In this document: positions 1 to 10,699 of the stretch, one piece after another
How the letters are laid out: each line of letters opens with the position of its first letter
Position numbering within the stretch: the stretch's first letter is position 1
Origin: Torymus aiolomorphi
Taxonomy: Eukaryota; Arthropoda; Insecta; Hymenoptera; Torymidae
DNA: 64,000 nt
Assembly: GCA_036365515.1 (NCBI GenBank)
Contig: CM070873.1
Span: 179,318,104 to 179,382,103, forward strand
Direction: 5' to 3'
Translations under genes and position numbers: made by a program
The notes under the pieces: model-generated
What the model was told of the DNA's origin: nothing
Database searches by the model: none
The model's input: only the letters and a program-made list of their open reading frames with translations

Positions 1-2
1 TC

Positions 3-284
3 ATAGTCCTACTCTTCCGCTCTATCCCCATCCACCATCAATCACTTGGCCTTACATATAAGCTAATAGTAGCTTCGGCGCAAGAGCAGAAGGACTGCAA
101 CCTTCACATGGCACACATAATGGGGCCGCCATTCCGCAAGCAGACACCAGAGGATAAACAGCCTCTCATCGATAAAGAAAAGAAAGATTATTCGTCGACG
201 GATACCGATTCATCGCGATATAAGTCTTTTTCCACCAATACCAATTCTTTTCCCAAAAAACAGGGTTATTCAAGATGTATTTAA
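3..284 (+). CDS. Possible 3'-terminal exon or ORF end cut by the window edge
   Basis: The frame is open from the first complete codon to a TAA at 282-284, about 93 codons, with no stop in a region that otherwise contains many. An in-frame ATG lies at 108. The encoded peptide is hydrophilic and rich in K, D, S and T in its last 60 residues (for example KQPLIDKEKKDYSSTDTDSS), as in a cytoplasmic tail. An AG preceded by pyrimidine-rich sequence lies within the first 70 bases, so this could be a last exon. I do not recognise the family. It could be chance, since 93 open codons is only mildly unusual. Low confidence. Confidence 0.25.
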   Translation: MVLLFRSIPIHHQSLGLTYKLIVASAQEQKDCNLHMAHIMGPPFRKQTPEDKQPLIDKEKKDYSSTDTDSSRYKSFSTNTNSFPKKQGYSRCI

Positions 285-439
285 AACTTAACACAAAAAC
301 GGCCCTTTTCAGACCCATAAACTCATTATTACGTATACAAAACTATTTCTTATACTTTGGCCACTTGGAACTCCCGCTGCGCAGTTCGTCGGACCAACGG
401 TGGAGTAGGGATGCTGACGCATACCTGCACCACACAAAG

Positions 440-441
<2 letters not shown>

Positions 442-475
<34 letters not shown>

Positions 476-597
476 GATGGGTGGGCGTGGGTGGGTGGAT
501 GTGGGTGTGGGTTGGTGTGGGTGGGTCGGTATATGTGTACATATGTGTGCATATGTGTGTGGGTGGGTGGGTGGGTGAGTGGGTGTGTACGGCGTCA

Positions 598-627
<30 letters not shown>
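442..627. repeat. Compound microsatellite (TC)n - GT/GGGT-rich - (TC)n
   Basis: Two TC tracts (about 442-470 and 598-627) flank a 130-bp stretch of TG, GGGT and TGTA motifs. All open frames here are shadows of the simple repeat. Confidence 0.9.
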
Positions 628-628
<1 letters not shown>

Positions 629-915
629 AGTACATGGACTGGTATAGAGCGTATCATATTACATGGAGGTGGCAAGAGGGTATAACTGTTATGTAAACAG
701 TAGCTAATTACCCATTGTTAATGGGTGGTTTGTTTACAAAGCAGTAGCGGTTTTGAAAACAATGGCCCATTGACATGGGTCGTTGTCATGGATCATTAGC
801 TACCATGCAGCTACTGTTTACATAACACTTAACTTAATGACCCCACCCGCGGCGCGGCGCCGACCTCCCCTCTTCTAATATGATATGTCTCGCTATACCA
901 GTCCATATAGTACTC
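628..915. repeat. Foldback / MITE-like inverted repeat
   Basis: The left arm (about 628-712) contains GGACTGGTATAGAGCG and TGTTATGTAAACAGTAGCT. Both are present inverted in the right arm (about 812-913), separated by a ~100-bp loop in which CCCATTGTTAATGGG and CCCATTGACATGGG form further small hairpins. No coding potential is seen. The arms are imperfect, so the element is not recent. I could not define a target duplication. Confidence 0.65.
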
Positions 916-1590
916 ACGCATATAAAGGAGTCGTGTAGACATTAAAAAATAAGCAAAACGATTATTTAAATAATGTTTAAACCAAAGTAGCCGGGGGAAG
1001 TGAGGTACACGCATATTCGGAAATTACGTAGACGTGCAACAATAAGCAAGATAATTATTTAAACAATTTTTAAACCCATGTAGCAGGGGGATATGAGGTC
1101 CACGCATAGAAGGGAGTCATGCAGACATTAGAAAAAAAAACAAAACGATTATTTAATTAATTTTTAAACCCAAGTAGCCGGGGGTCGCGAGGTCCACCCA
1201 TATTAGGGAATTACGTACAGATGCAACCATAAACAAGACAATTATTTAAACAATTTTTAAGCCCATGTAGCCGGTGGACGCAAGGTCCACGCATATTAGG
1301 AAATTTCGTTGACGTGCAGCAATAACCAAGACAATTATTTAAACAATTCTTAAACACAAGTAGCCGACGAACTCGAGATCCACGCATATCAGGGCATTTC
1401 GTAGACGTGCAAAAATAACCAAGACAATTAATTAAATAATTTTTAAAACCAAGTAGTCGGAAGAGACGAGATCCGCGCATATAAGAGGATTACGTTGACG
1501 TTCAACTATCAACAAAATAATTATTTAAATAATTTTTGAACGTAAGTAGCCAGGAGAGACGGGGTTCACGCAAATAAATAAAAATTAGGT
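916..1590. repeat. Satellite block, ~95-bp unit, orientation A
   Basis: Seven or so diverged units carry the recurrent landmarks GGTCCACGCATAT, GACGTGCA, AATTATTTAAA and AAGTAGCCGGGGG. The same family forms the array at 22.8-25.1 kb, mostly in the opposite orientation. The right edge of this block (CACGCAAATAAATAAAAATT) matches, inverted, the sequence near 23.12 kb. Short open frames here follow the repeat and are not genes. Confidence 0.85.
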
Positions 1591-1599
1591 TTATAGTTG

Positions 1600-1851
1600 T
1601 ACCCGATGACTGTGGAAAGCGATTCCAATAATTGTCGTTATGAATGCGTTCATTGTTTAGCGTTTTCAATCACGTACTCTCGACAAAGATTTTCGTGAGA
1701 AGGAAATGCGTGCTGTGGCATGTACCCGATAATAGCGTTAAGTGGTTCTAAGCACAGTTCACCCTGGCCATGAATGCGTCAATTATTCAACGAATTTAAC
1801 GGACAGTTTCAAGAGTGTGCTCTCGATTTTACGATATGTGTGAGTGTGTGT

Positions 1852-1890
<39 letters not shown>

Positions 1891-2001
1891 CGTGCGTGCG
1901 TTCGTGCGTGCATGCGTGCGTGCGTGTGTGCGTGCGTGCGTGCGTGCGTGCGTGCGTGTGTGTGTGTGTGCATGTGTGTGTGTGTGTCTCTGTGTGTGTG
2001 T

Positions 2002-2033
<32 letters not shown>

Positions 2034-2300
2034 AACTAATTACGATCAAAGCGTATACATGATAAATTTTTCACATGAATGCATTCTTTGTTTTATGAGA
2101 AAGAAATGCGTGCCGCGACATGTAACTATTTATAGTTGTACCCGATAACTGTGTTAAGTGGTTCTAAGAACACTTCACCCCCGCCATAAATGCGTTTTTT
2201 GTTCAACGGTTTTTAAGTTACGCGTGAAGGAAATGCGTATATGATAATAAAATTTTTCACGCGTAACTATTTCGTAATAAAAGAAAACGTTTTTAATACT
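1600..2300. repeat. Diverged tandem repeat with internal (TG)n/(CGTG)n tract
   Basis: Three imperfect units share GTACCCGAT, TTAAGTGGTTCTAAG, TTCACC and ATGAATGCGT (near 1600, 1720 and 2120). The second is split by a long TG/CGTG microsatellite at about 1838-2033. No gene is seen. Confidence 0.65.
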
Positions 2301-2399
2301 CTCTCGCGGGAGGACAAATGAATTTAACTGATTTTTTTTTCAGGAGTGGGAAAATGAAAGGTCTGTAAATGAAAACATGATTTTTGTAATTTTTTGTTT

Positions 2400-2560
2400 G
2401 TTTATTCGATCAAACTTACAAACTATGAATACATAAACTTACAAACTATGAATACATAAATTTTGAAAAGAGACAAAAACTTACAAACTACGAATACATA
2501 TGGTTTAACCGAGACAGACACAAGCGATGCTTAAAGTTAACTACGAATACATAAAATCGC
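2400..2560. repeat. Short minisatellite
   Basis: AAACTTACAAACTATGAATA recurs with a period near 25 bp, first in tandem and then interrupted. No coding potential. Confidence 0.7.
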
Positions 2561-2685
2561 ATTTGAACCAGGGATGATTCATTTCAGTATTAAGATATTA
2601 CATGTAATGAACAATCACGCATACATATATTGGCTTACAAATCTAGGCCCAACAATGCAAAATATATCTTAAAGTTAGAGAGAGA

Positions 2686-3209
2686 TTAATAATGAGTCAT
2701 TGGCCTCCATGCCTGAGTGCACGAGCCGCACCCTTGTGAAGTAGTACGCGGGAAATTGTACCCATGTCCGTTTTTTAATTTTTTGTTCTTTATAATGTTA
2801 TAAAATTTAGCAGCTATTTTGTCGTTGGCGCGAGCATCCGTCGTAAAGATGTTACAAAATTTTCGTAAAGTAAACCCACTACACATAAAATGCAAAAACA
2901 TGACGCAATATTCACCGCACACTTTAGAATCGAAACTTTGCAACTTCTTCTTGTTCCACCTGAACCACTTGCAATTTCTCCTGAGTCGATCGAGATGATG
3001 TCGCGGCGATGGTGGCAGTCCATAGGTATCGAAATAGGTACCTCTTGCATGACTATCTATGTAGAAAGCTACCCAATGAGAGCCGGGCTTGTCCGCTGTG
3101 TCGAGATTTGCAATGACCGCCGATGGACGGCTCAACCGGCTTGGTATGTGATTGGCTGCATAAACTCCGAGCGAATTAGCAGAGTACGCAGATGGTTCGC
3201 GTTATTTCA
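2686..3209 (-). pseudogene. Polinton/Maverick adenain-like cysteine protease (PRO), 5'-truncated
   Basis: The minus-strand frame shows the fold of the Ulp1/adenovirus-type C5 protease family: GSHWVAFYID supplies the catalytic His, YFDTYG the following acidic residue, and SKVCGEYCVMFLHF the catalytic Cys. The frame stays open upstream of the first ATG (3135) to about 3209 and reads the typical N-terminal GVYAANHIPSR segment, so the true start is lost upstream or lies in another frame. In Polintons this protease is thought to process virion proteins. The next gene towards the terminal repeat is the DIQGF protein at 3370-3853. The catalytic residues look preserved, but there is no complete element here to serve. 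Family assignment is confident; functionality is doubtful. Confidence 0.8.
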
Positions 3210-3369
3210 TTCGTGTTCATTGTTTTTTTTTTCAGTCAGACGATGTGTCGCCGTCGATGGCTGAGTAGTATATGTCATTATTATCGCTGCTGTCACTATT
3301 TGTATCTCTTCGCCCGTATCCTGCTGCAAGGAACATTTGACTTTCCACTTTTTCTTTAGGTAGCGCTTT

Positions 3370-3853
3370 TCATTTCGCAGGAAGTATCGAGCGCAGCCAC
3401 TTTTTTAGTAGATGAACTTTGTAAAGGGCACAAAACTCTTTTTTGGCCAAAAAGATTTTGGTTGAATGCGTGGCGCACAGTGTATTGTCTGGGAACATTC
3501 TGTTGAGCTTTTTAAACGATGGTGAATTAAATTTTTCCAAGTTGATGACGCTGCATCCGAAAAGCACGTCTCGCCGCGCACAAAAATTGTTCGCGATACT
3601 CTGGCAATGTTGTAAAGATGCCGATGTAGCTGACGAACGTTACTTCGCCGTCAAACCAATGAACAACGTGAATTTCAACGGCTAGAAAGGTGTTTGTCTC
3701 TTTGACATCGTCCGGCAAGTCGGCAAAGCAATGCGGCCCTTGCACTATCCAATGATCACTAATTTTCTTTTGCAGGCACGTGATAGCTACTTCCTTGGGC
3801 AGAAACTCTTTTTCCGAATCACAAAAACCTTGAATATCGATTACGTAGTCCAT
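3370..3853 (-). pseudogene. Uncharacterised Polinton-associated 'DIQGF' protein, frameshifted
   Basis: The reading starts at the ATG at 3853 (MDYVIDIQGFCDSE), which fits better than the upstream ATG at 3934. It continues through KEFLPKEVAI and HWIVQGPHCF to a stop near 3527. The same protein appears to continue in another frame from about 3567 to 3370 (CSVINLEKFNSPSFKKL, then a Cys/His-containing tail ending HLLKKWL), so one frameshift near 3550 breaks it. From memory, proteins beginning with a D-[IV]-Q-G-F motif are common hypothetical proteins in insect genomes. I know no demonstrated function. The acidic D-x-Q-G-F start resembles the first strand of an RNase H-like nuclease, but that is speculation. 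It lies between the terminal repeat and the protease, in the same orientation as the protease. Confidence 0.55.
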
Positions 3854-3994
3854 TTTGTGTAGAGACGCGTGTGCGTGCTCGCGTGTAGGAGAAAAAGCGA
3901 AGTGACGCGAGAGAGCACCGCATGTGAGCACCACGCTTCCCTCTCTACTTTTTATGACTGCGAGAATGTGACACGTAGCGCCTCTACAGGCCCG

Positions 3995-4556
3995 CGCACA
4001 GTGGGCTCAATCAGACGAAAACTGGTAAAAATTCGTGATTCAAAATCTAAATCGATAAAAAATTTGTTTGTAAAGTGATTCTTGTAGGTATTCTGATTAC
4101 GTATCAATCTCCGTTTCCCTCGATTGCTCTACATTTCATAATTTTTTGATAAATATCAGGAAAGTCAGCCAAAAATGAAAAAATTTTGGATAACGTAAAT
4201 CCACTTTTTCTAACGCGCGGTTTTCATGTTATATTCGTTCATACCTACTTTTATGTGCAATATACGACTGAGAACTATAAAAGTTTGAAATATTAACACA
4301 AAAAAATTTGTATGTGCACATAAAATACGCACACTTATGGCGATATTTTACATGTAAGTATGATGTATCAACTTTTAACGTATTTTGCAGATATATGTAT
4401 ACACAAATACATACATACACACACACACACACACGCACACGAACACACACAAATATTAGATGTATGTTCATATGTATAGAAGTTTTAAATTAATTTTTGC
4501 AAATAGATATTATAAAGGCAAGTATTACAACAAGAGAATTTATATTTAATAAATTT
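3995..4556 (+). repeat. Polinton terminal inverted repeat, copy 1
   Basis: This segment matches the reverse complement of 18241-18895 along its whole length. Shared landmarks include CACAGTGGGCTCAATCAGAC, AACGCGCGGTTTTCATGTTA and ATCAACTTTTAACGTATTTT. Inside sits a short (CA)n tract (about 4415-4450) where the partner copy has a much longer one. The genes of this Polinton end lie to its left, so the outer tip of the repeat faces right. I could not identify a target duplication. Confidence 0.8.
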
Positions 4557-5020
4557 TTATTGTATAGTGCTCAACATAATTGAAGTCTCTTAGTTTAAGC
4601 TTGAGCTTCGTATAATTTTTTGGTTTAAAAGAGATAAAATTAACCTATTATATATATATAATATATACATTACTTTTATGATATGATTATCATACAATAT
4701 GTATAATATAATATAATATATGATTAATCATATATTATATTATTGATATATTCACTTATATACAAGCGTACATTTAATACATAGGAAATTATATGTTTCA
4801 TTACATAAAAAATAATTAAAATTATGTTGCGCACTATTATAGAATAAAAAAACCGCTGCCAATTCATTGGCCCGTAGTTTCCTCAACCGTAATTTGTTGA
4901 TTCCTTTAATTAATTGTTAATAAAAAAATTTATAATTTTTTAAAAAATTTATTGCATAATTATAATTAAATTCATTTATGAATATTAAAAATTGTTAATT
5001 TTTAAATTTGGCGAAAATGC
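4557..5020. other. AT-rich spacer, no gene seen
   Basis: Very AT-rich sequence with TATATATA and ATAATATAAT runs. It ends in the presumed 5' leader of the LINE ORF1 that follows. No coding or structural feature is supported. Confidence 0.6.
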
Positions 5021-5024
5021 CAAC

Positions 5025-6621
5025 ATGGCGTCGAAAGGAAAGAAGCCTCCGGATCGCTCCGGAGGAAAATTTTACAAGTGCCACGACGACACAAAGTATG
5101 AATCGGTGGTTTGTATTATTTGTGAATATGTATATCGCCTGAAGGATTTTGTGAGAAGAAATTGTGGAATAGTGCTAAGTGAAACTCTTGCCATATGTAA
5201 AGGCCATGCCGAGGTAGACATAACCTCAATAAACAAAGACCTCATGTTGACGAACGAAGCGAAAATTATATTGGCGCAAATTAAAAACTATACAAAATGT
5301 GCAGTTTCAAAGAACGAACAGAGGTTTGTAAGGACAATTACAGAAATGGAAATAAAGCAACAAGAACAAGAAAGATTAATTGAAGAACAACAACAGCAAA
5401 TAATTCAAATGCAACAAGAAGAGACGTTACAACAAAAATCAAAACAAGCACACTATGAAACACAGATGGATATAGATAATATCTTTGGTCAAGATAACGT
5501 TTCTGAAAATACAGAACTGAAGAGCATAAAAGTAGAAAACGAATTATTAAGAGACCTAACAAAAGAATTAAAAGATAAAAACAAAATATTAAAAGAGCAA
5601 CTATTGGACAAAAATAATCTACTAAATGAATTAATAAAAAAAGAGAAAGAAAGTGTAAGTAAAAGCTACAGCAAAAATACCTATGATGAAATTACAGTAG
5701 GCAAAATACAAAAACCAAAACGAATACCACGAATAACAATAAAAAAAACCAATGAAGAGGAAACGTTACAACAATTAAAACAAAAAAGAACACACTACTT
5801 AGTTCAAGATAAATCAATAAAAACAAATAAAGTATTTGAAAAGAAAAATAAGGATGAGATAGTTTTAAATGTATGTGACACTCAAAGTGTAGATAAGGCT
5901 GTGGAAATACTAAACTCTCATCTTACGGGAGTGTGCAAAGTAAATATAGAAGAGCTTAATAAGCCAAAAATGAAAATAGTTGGAATTCTAAACTGTGAAG
6001 AAATGAATGACGAGCAACTACAAGAGGACATCAATAAGAGAAATTTTAACAATCACAATAATGGTTGTACGATACTGTATACCTATACAAATAAAAACAA
6101 AGGGACACAATCAGCTTTAATAGAAGTTACTTCTGATATATATAAAGAAATTAGAGAGAATAAAAACAAAATATATATTGGACATCAAAAATGTATAGTT
6201 TATGACATAATGGATGTAAAGCCTTGCTTTAATTGTGGAAGATACGGTCATAAAAGTAAAAAGTGCTTCAACAATGCCACGTGTATAAAATGCGCATAAT
6301 GCAAGCGAATGTGTAGTAAGAGACAGAAAATGCGCCAACTGTGAATATAGCAACAATAAATATGGAACTAAATATGAAATAAACCACGAAGCAACAGATT
6401 ATGACAGATGTGAAATTTTTAGAAAGATGGTAAAGAAGTATATTGACGCTACAGACTACAGCGTTCAACCCGTAGTTCCAAAAGACATAGGTAAAGTAGG
6501 CAACTACATTAACAAATCAACGACAGAGAAAAGTACAACTTCATTAACAGCAAGACAAACAAAACTTTCTGAAGAATCACTGAATTCATTAAATGACAAA
6601 GTAAATAAATCGCCAAAATGA
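5025..6621 (+). pseudogene. Non-LTR retrotransposon ORF1 (gag-like, zinc knuckle), one frameshift
   Basis: The start is chosen at the second ATG (MASKGKKPPDRSGG). The N-terminal ~100 residues hold a Cys-rich segment (CHDD...CIICEYV...NCGIV), followed by a Q/E/K-rich coiled-coil-like stretch, a low-complexity lysine-rich linker, an RRM-like GTQSALIEV region, and a CCHC knuckle, CFNCGRYGHKSKKC. The frame stops at 6297-6299, but the next frame continues at once with a second Cys cluster (CVVRDRKCANC) to a stop at 6619-6621, so a 1-2 base indel near 6297 broke one ORF of roughly 530 codons. This domain order is that of ORF1p of jockey/I/CR1-type LINEs, an RNA-binding particle protein. No ORF2 follows directly; a deleted ORF2 lies at 15.4 kb in the same orientation. 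Confidence 0.75.
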
Positions 6622-6950
6622 TGAATAATCAAGGAGCGCGGGAGCGCTCCGAAGGCAAGTATAGAAGAAGCCTGAAGGAGCGACCCGTGCTACATATACA
6701 TTGAAATGCCTGACCGAGAATTTCTAATATTTACTGCAATTTTCAATCGCTTTTATTTAACTTAAATTTAAAATAATAACATGCTATGTGGCTATACTAT
6801 GTTGCACAAAAAGTTTCATGTAAAAAGATGTTCTCATATTAAAGATATTAAATAGTGAAAAATTTTATGTCTGGTTTCGGATTTTCTAGTTCTCCATTTC
6901 TCATCGTCAGACCTAGTTTTCTTCCCACTTCCAGTTTCCTTTTTCAGTTT
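6622..6950. other. LINE-flanking AT-rich sequence, no gene seen
   Basis: After the ORF1 stop there is a short GC-richer piece (GAGCGCGGGAGCGCTCC, a small hairpin) and then AT-rich sequence. Nothing further can be assigned. Confidence 0.5.
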
Positions 6951-7349
6951 ATATATATATATATTCCCGTGTCTAGGGGACGACGACCTAACCTTACACA
7001 CAGATGTTACATAAATGTTATCATATCGTCGTGAGTTAGTTTAAAATTAGTTATTAATAATATAAATATATTTCAAAGATCTCAAGTAGTCAACAGGTGA
7101 TAAGAAGAATTCATTTGTTCAGGTATCATCAATCAACGGGGGAATAATTTTTATTAGATAAGTACTTATTACTGGCCAAATTTTAAATGGCTAAAATCAT
7201 TTTTTTTTTATAAATTGATACTTTGTGTGATTTGTTACTTTTACAGAACAGATATTATACACAAGAAGAGTTTTTCAAGTAATTTTGGAGATATAGACAA
7301 TAATGTTGAAGAGATCTAATTTTTACAGATATTAAGAAGATTTTTTTAG

Positions 7350-7577
7350 AGTCATTTTGGAGATATAGCCAATAATGTTGAGGAGTTAAGAAAGACGAAA
7401 GAAGCTAATTTACTCACATCTAAATTTCAAAAACGTACTCAAGAATTTCGAAATACAATTTGTGAAAAACACAATGAGAAATTAGCTAGAGAATTGCTTT
7501 TCTACCAACAACTTGTGGCCCGTTATATTACACAACAATTTGTTCAAAATTATAATAAAGAAACTAACACCAGGTGA
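7350..7577 (+). CDS. Unassigned exon-like open frame
   Basis: About 75 codons are open between stops at 7347 and 7575. The frame contains a charged, helical-looking peptide (TSKFQKRTQEFRN, EKLARELLFYQQLVARYI). It has no ATG near the front and begins inside the duplicated Polr3B-like segment in a different frame, so it may be an exon of another gene or a fortuitous frame. I do not recognise it. Confidence 0.25.
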   Translation, partial: SHFGDIANNVEELRKTKEANLLTSKFQKRTQEFRNTICEKHNEKLARELLFYQQLVARYITQQFVQNYNKETNTR

Positions 7578-7659
7578 CAATTACTTAAAGTAAATGTACA
7601 AATCAGCTGATAGGATGGGATGTGTGCATATTACTTTATAGATAAGTATTTTATATATA

Positions 7660-7795
<136 letters not shown>

Positions 7796-8188
7796 CCCGT
7801 GCTGGGCGATGACGACCTAACCTTACACATCTTATTTACACACACAATGTTACAAATGTTGTCATATCGTTGTGAGTTAGTTTAAAATTAAAATTAGTTA
7901 ATTAATATATATTCAAAGATCTGAAGTAGTCAAATGGTGATAGAAGAATTCATCTATTCATATATCAATCAACGGGGATTTTATTAGATAAGTATTGAAC
8001 AGCAAAATGTTAAATGGCTACAATCATTTTTAAAAAATTGATACATTGTGTGAATTTCTTTTATATTTACAGATTATACAAGATTTGTTTACAGTCATTG
8101 AAATTCGATTTTGAATTAACTTGGATGGTTGTACAACGTAGACAAATGCTGAAAGCCTTATTCATTCTATTTTGAATATGTAATATAG

Positions 8189-8373
8189 CCAATAATGTTG
8201 GGGAGTTCTAATTCTGTACTGTCTGAAAAATCTAATTTTGAATTAGCAAAAATGAACGCGTGCCCTCATGACCCTGCTGGTTATTTTGTTATTAATGGAA
8301 AGAAAAAGTTCTTTTAATACAAGAACAGACGTTTAGGAATATAATTATATTAAAGAAGATAGTAAGAATATAG
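8189..8373 (+). pseudogene. Polr3B: RNA polymerase III subunit 2 (RPC2)-like exon fragment
   Basis: The frame from 8189 reads PIMLGSSNSVLSEKSNFELA, then AKMNACPHDPAGYFVINGKK. After one frameshift near 8309 it continues LLIQEQTFRNIIILKK to a stop at 8371. In RPC2 of eukaryotes the sequence around the lobe has the same order: P-I-M-L-R-S-[ST]-N, then A-K-[LM]-N-x-C-P-x-D-P-x-G-Y-F-I, then I-x-x-Q-E-Q. The I-Q-E-Q motif and the S-S-N-x-V-L lead-in favour Pol III over the Pol II or Pol I paralogues. The frameshift and the lack of the rest of the gene make it a pseudogene fragment. Whether it arose by segmental duplication or by capture in a transposon is unknown. Confidence 0.65.
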
Positions 8374-8533
8374 TACTAACTCAAGAAAGAAAAAAAAAAC
8401 CAATATTAGCCTATGGAAGAGCAGGCAAATACTATTTACAATACAATATTTTTCAAGGTGTATTCTCAACATGAAAATTTTTCATGAGATATAATTTTAG
8501 AAGAATATTAAAAGTTTGTCTTCGTATTTGACA

Positions 8534-8660
8534 GGACGAATAGAGGACTTGGATGTCCATGAAGAAAATGACAGTTTCATTGCTTTCAATGAATAACCCA
8601 TAAAACAAACAACAACTAAGATGTTTATTCAGACAGTATTGGATTCAAAGTACGAAAAAA
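8534..8660 (+). pseudogene. Polr3B: Second RPC2-like exon fragment
   Basis: After a TTTGACAG acceptor-like site the frame reads GRIEDLDVHEENDSFIAFNE and then a stop. In RPC2 the corresponding segment is [LI]-E-Y-[LV]-D-V-N-E-E-N-D-x-x-I-A-[LF]. It lies several hundred residues after the fragment at 8189 in the protein but only ~170 bp away here, so intervening exons are missing. A second copy on the other strand at 52.2 kb keeps N-E-E-N-D and reads further (KQTTTQMFI, matching a TTTHLEI-type stretch), which supports the identification. Confidence 0.6.
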
Positions 8661-8779
8661 GTATTATGTTTTGAAGTAAGTTTTTAAAAAATAGGAAAAA
8701 ACTTGTGATTTTCATAGTTCGTCTATCTAGTAGAAAATTATATTCATAATCAAATTGTTGCAATTATTAAAAAATGACA

Positions 8780-9370
8780 TCTAATCAGTGTTTTGCGTGA
8801 TAAATAAAATAAAATACCCATATGATGTGTTGCATGAAGGGCATATATAATCAAATGACAAGATAACAAATAACATAGTGATTAAAAAATAAATCAGTGT
8901 TTTGTGTAATATAAAAAAAATAAAATACTGGTAAAATGTGTTGCACGAAGTGTTATATCAAATTTTAAAACTTGTACTTAAAATCAGTTTGAAATGTTTT
9001 GAGAATAGAACATGTGTGTATTAATAAATAATTATGTGTTATGAGGTTCATAAACTTCATAATAAGCTTTTGCGTAGAAGAAAATATTGCTGAGTAACAC
9101 GCGAGGTTATAAATATACAATATAATTTTCAGTGTTTTGTCTAATAATAAATAAAATATAGTACTGCTATGATGTGTTACGTGAAGTGTTTATAATCAAT
9201 TTTTAAAACTTCTATTAAAAATCAGTTTCAAATGTTTTGAAAATAGCTCAAGTGTGTATTAATAAATAATTACGCGTTATGAGGTTCATACACTTCATAA
9301 TAAGCTTTGGCATAGAAGAAAATATTGCTGAGTGACACGTGAGGATTATAAATATACAATATAATTTATG
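8780..9370 (+). repeat. Tandem ~238-bp repeat units
   Basis: Two full units and one partial unit contain CAGTGTTTTG, GATGTGTTGCATGAAG, AATGTTTTGA, GTGTGTATTAATAAATAATT, TTATGAGGTTCATA and AAATATTGCTGAGT. The same units occur inverted at 49.45-50.09 kb. AT-rich and non-coding. Confidence 0.75.
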
Positions 9371-9409
9371 ATGCCTATTTGAAATATTGTGGTCTAAGCC
9401 TTGATTTAA

Positions 9410-9634
9410 AAAGCATCTGTCATCTTTAAAAAACTTAGTCGATATCAGTGCTGTGCTGTTTTACATATTTATTCAAGTGCCAATGAAAAGATTATGTCTA
9501 ATGAACATGGAAGTACTGAAAAGAGCAAAAATGATGTGTTATTGCGAAAATTTCAAGGAATGAAAGTGCTCAGTAATCTATTTTATGATTTTCTCATGGT
9601 AGGAGATGTCAAAATGTTTCAGAGAAGTTTATAG
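9410..9634 (+). CDS. Unassigned open frame in the dispersed repeat
   Basis: About 74 codons lie between stops at 9407 and 9632, including SSANEKIMSNEHGSTEKSKN and a tail FYDFLMVGDVKMFQRSL. The inverted copy near 49.27-49.45 kb preserves the middle of the same frame (IYSSANKKIMSNEHGNTDKS) with a stop after it. Conservation of the reading in both copies suggests derivation from real coding sequence. It does not match the RPC2 segments I know. Family unknown. Confidence 0.3.
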   Translation, partial: KASVIFKKLSRYQCCAVLHIYSSANEKIMSNEHGSTEKSKNDVLLRKFQGMKVLSNLFYDFLMVGDVKMFQRSL

Positions 9635-10690
9635 TACATATTTTTCTATACAAGATTCAGATAATAATAATGTTTAATTCATCAACTGGTTGTGTTTTTA
9701 ATTTTACAAGATTATGTGTATGATGAAAAAAAAATATTATGAAAAAGAAATGTGTGGTTAGCAAAATAATGAAACGAATTCCAGCTTTAGAATGTCCAAT
9801 AGAAGGCTAGAGGTAAATTTTAACACAAATTTAATAATGTAATAATAATTTGTCAAAATACAAGAGCAAATGGATGTATAAGAGTGTTTTGTGAAAAAAC
9901 TTAGTATCAGGTGCTGTTACATAATGGTAGTTAACTTGGCAAACTTTCCGCTTCGCATTTTTAGGCTAGGGGATTAGGTGACTTCAGAGAAATAGATGCG
10001 AAAGAGTAGCTTTTAAAAAACTTTGTACCGTCTGCTGCTATGGAAATGGCAGATGACATGCGAACTCAACTTTTCAGCCAACTTTGAGCTTCGAGTTTTA
10101 TAAAAGCAAGAGAATCAGCTGGTGATACAGAGATTTGAATTGTAATTCTGATAACTTGTACTTTTGTCTTTTATTCCTTGCAAAAGCTACAAAGAAAAAA
10201 TATATTATTGTTATCTTTTTTAACAACTTTAAATTCTCTGCTGAAATACTAATATAAGTTTAATGTTTTTATCGAAACAATCTTGCTCTCAACAACTGTC
10301 CAACTCTCTACAAAGAACTTGACGGAAGCTTAAATGCTTTTTGAAACAATTATATAATAAACACTTTTAAAAATATTTTTTAAACTATTTTCTATAATTC
10401 CTATAAAAACACTTTCTATTTCTCACAAAACTGATTTTTGCTATTTAAATTATCTCTTTATCTCTTTACAATATTTGTTTGTATGTATCTTTGCTATGAA
10501 AATGTTTTCTTTTTCTTACAAAAATCATTTTTCTTGTCTGTAGTATTACTCATTAAATTAAAGTCGTACTTCCAATAACAGAATCATTTCTGTAAATTAT
10601 TCATTATTATATTTTCTATACAAAATATCTCCAAAAATGGTCCATCACTACATCTTTTAAAAAATCCTTTAATAAATTATTTTACAAAAC
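9635..10690. other. AT-rich region, no gene seen
   Basis: About 1 kb with scattered stops on all frames. Sequence near 10.27-10.45 kb loosely resembles parts of the palindrome arms (CTTGACGG, TTTTGAAACAAT), suggesting an old relative of that element. No other feature is supported. Confidence 0.5.
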
Positions 10691-10699
10691 TTCTACAAT

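Noticed and set aside
1774..2148. Cys/Val-rich open frames on the plus strand and Thr/His-rich frames on the minus strand
   Set aside because: They are translations of (TG)n/(CA)n microsatellites. The same applies to frames at 7620-7885, 17634-18173, 18272-18576 and 31561-32054.
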